A DNA stretch of 64,000 bases from Bdellovibrionia bacterium (GTDB lineage: Bacteria > Bdellovibrionota > Bdellovibrionia > Bdellovibrionales > JAGQZY01): the NCBI GenBank assembly GCA_030424715.1, contig JAUHWH010000002.1:397080-461079 (forward strand). Reading direction: 5' to 3'. Of this stretch, positions 63,698 through 64,000 are shown in pieces; position 1 is the stretch's first letter, and each line of letters starts with the position of its first letter. The position numbers were made by a program, and so were the translations under genes. The notes beneath the pieces are model-generated. The model saw only the letters and a program-made list of their open reading frames with translations. It was not told the origin of the DNA and ran no database searches.

Positions 63698-64000
63698 TTA
63701 AATATTTCTAAACACCCCGATAACCAGACCGTCCCAATTGCGCACCTCATTTTCACGGGGGGTGAGAGAATAACTGTGGCGCCACTCTAGGTGCAGTCCG
63801 TATCCATAGATCTGCTTGGGCCAGTTGACGCCAAGCGCAGTCTCGATGCCATGCTCCCCGACATCGGCTGCCGAAGTTTTACTTTGCGGCGAAGTCTGAG
63901 GACTCGCCAAAACCGTCTCGACACCACCCATCCGGTAAGACCCATAAAATCCAACCCCGACCGAAAGGAAATCGGCCAACCACCAGCGCATCAACAACGG
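63698..64000 (-). CDS. Outer-membrane protein, C-terminal fragment
   Basis: The gene enters from the right edge, and about 100 C-terminal residues are visible. Strand pattern SVGVGFYGSYRMGG, GIETALGVNWPKQ, YGYGLHLEWRHSYSL and the barrel end VIGVFRNI point to a small outer-membrane barrel. Nothing more can be said without the N-terminus. Confidence 0.55.
   Translation of the reverse strand, partial: PLLMRWWLADFLSVGVGFYGSYRMGGVETVLASPQTSPQSKTSAADVGEHGIETALGVNWPKQIYGYGLHLEWRHSYSLTPRENEVRNWDGLVIGVFRNI

Overview
The window reads as a two-part segment of a Bdellovibrio-like predatory deltaproteobacterium (Bdellovibrionota; moderate confidence). The clues are a lineage-style lipoprotein signal (FQNC), a mosaic trimeric fibre with an endosialidase-type chaperone domain, and an Agl/Glt-like Exb/Tol envelope machine with FHA-TonB and long TPR proteins. 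Nearly all genes are packed into long operons with 1-17 base overlaps.

Positions 1 to about 22,785 look like the right end of an integrative conjugative element. This part is visibly AT-richer than the rest. It ends in a 56-base 3' fragment of a type II tRNA, probably tRNA-Leu(GAG), which is what integration at a tRNA anticodon loop leaves behind. On the minus strand, from 7.16 kb down to the left edge, lies a VirB-type secretion operon: zinc ribbon, small protein, hypothetical, VirB2, VirB3, VirB4 split into two genes, VirB5, VirB6, VirB8, VirB9, VirB10. Relaxase, coupling protein and integrase are not in the window.

Next to it (7.6-13.8 kb, minus) is a six-gene operon: NtrC-type response regulator, HExxH peptide-hydroxylase-like protein, small exported peptide, family-5 peptide-binding protein, GNAT acetyltransferase, membrane histidine kinase. 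Both this operon and the secretion operon have a sigma-54 -24/-12 promoter in front of them, and both have near-identical 18-base palindromes about 80-180 bases upstream. I infer a self-regulated, peptide-sensing switch that turns on conjugation. I know of no described system with this composition, and it is the main finding. The element also carries the fibre gene with a partner lipoprotein (14.4-20.0 kb), an XRE regulator and small genes.

From 22.8 kb on the content looks chromosomal. After some small exported proteins and one decayed CBS-domain gene, a minus-strand block from 43.6 to 26.0 kb holds two von Willebrand A lipoproteins, a Ca-binding-repeat lipoprotein, a lipoprotein subtilase, a Cys-rich protein with a Pro-Thr tail, a beta-barrel, two TPR proteins, an FHA/TonB protein, ExbB, two ExbD proteins, another Ca-repeat protein and a small exported protein. 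This is probably one energised envelope-spanning machine with surface proteases and adhesins.

The last third (44-64 kb) is dense in envelope-stress genes: OmpA-like lipoprotein, YqjD/ElaB, AI-2E-family permease, DUF1328, BrkB/YihY, CsbD, two MscS channels, TamA/TamB, cardiolipin-synthase-like PLD, amidoligase plus glutamine amidotransferase, DedA and a LysR regulator. Several of their intergenic regions share a palindrome built on the half-site CTACACA, suggesting a common regulator.
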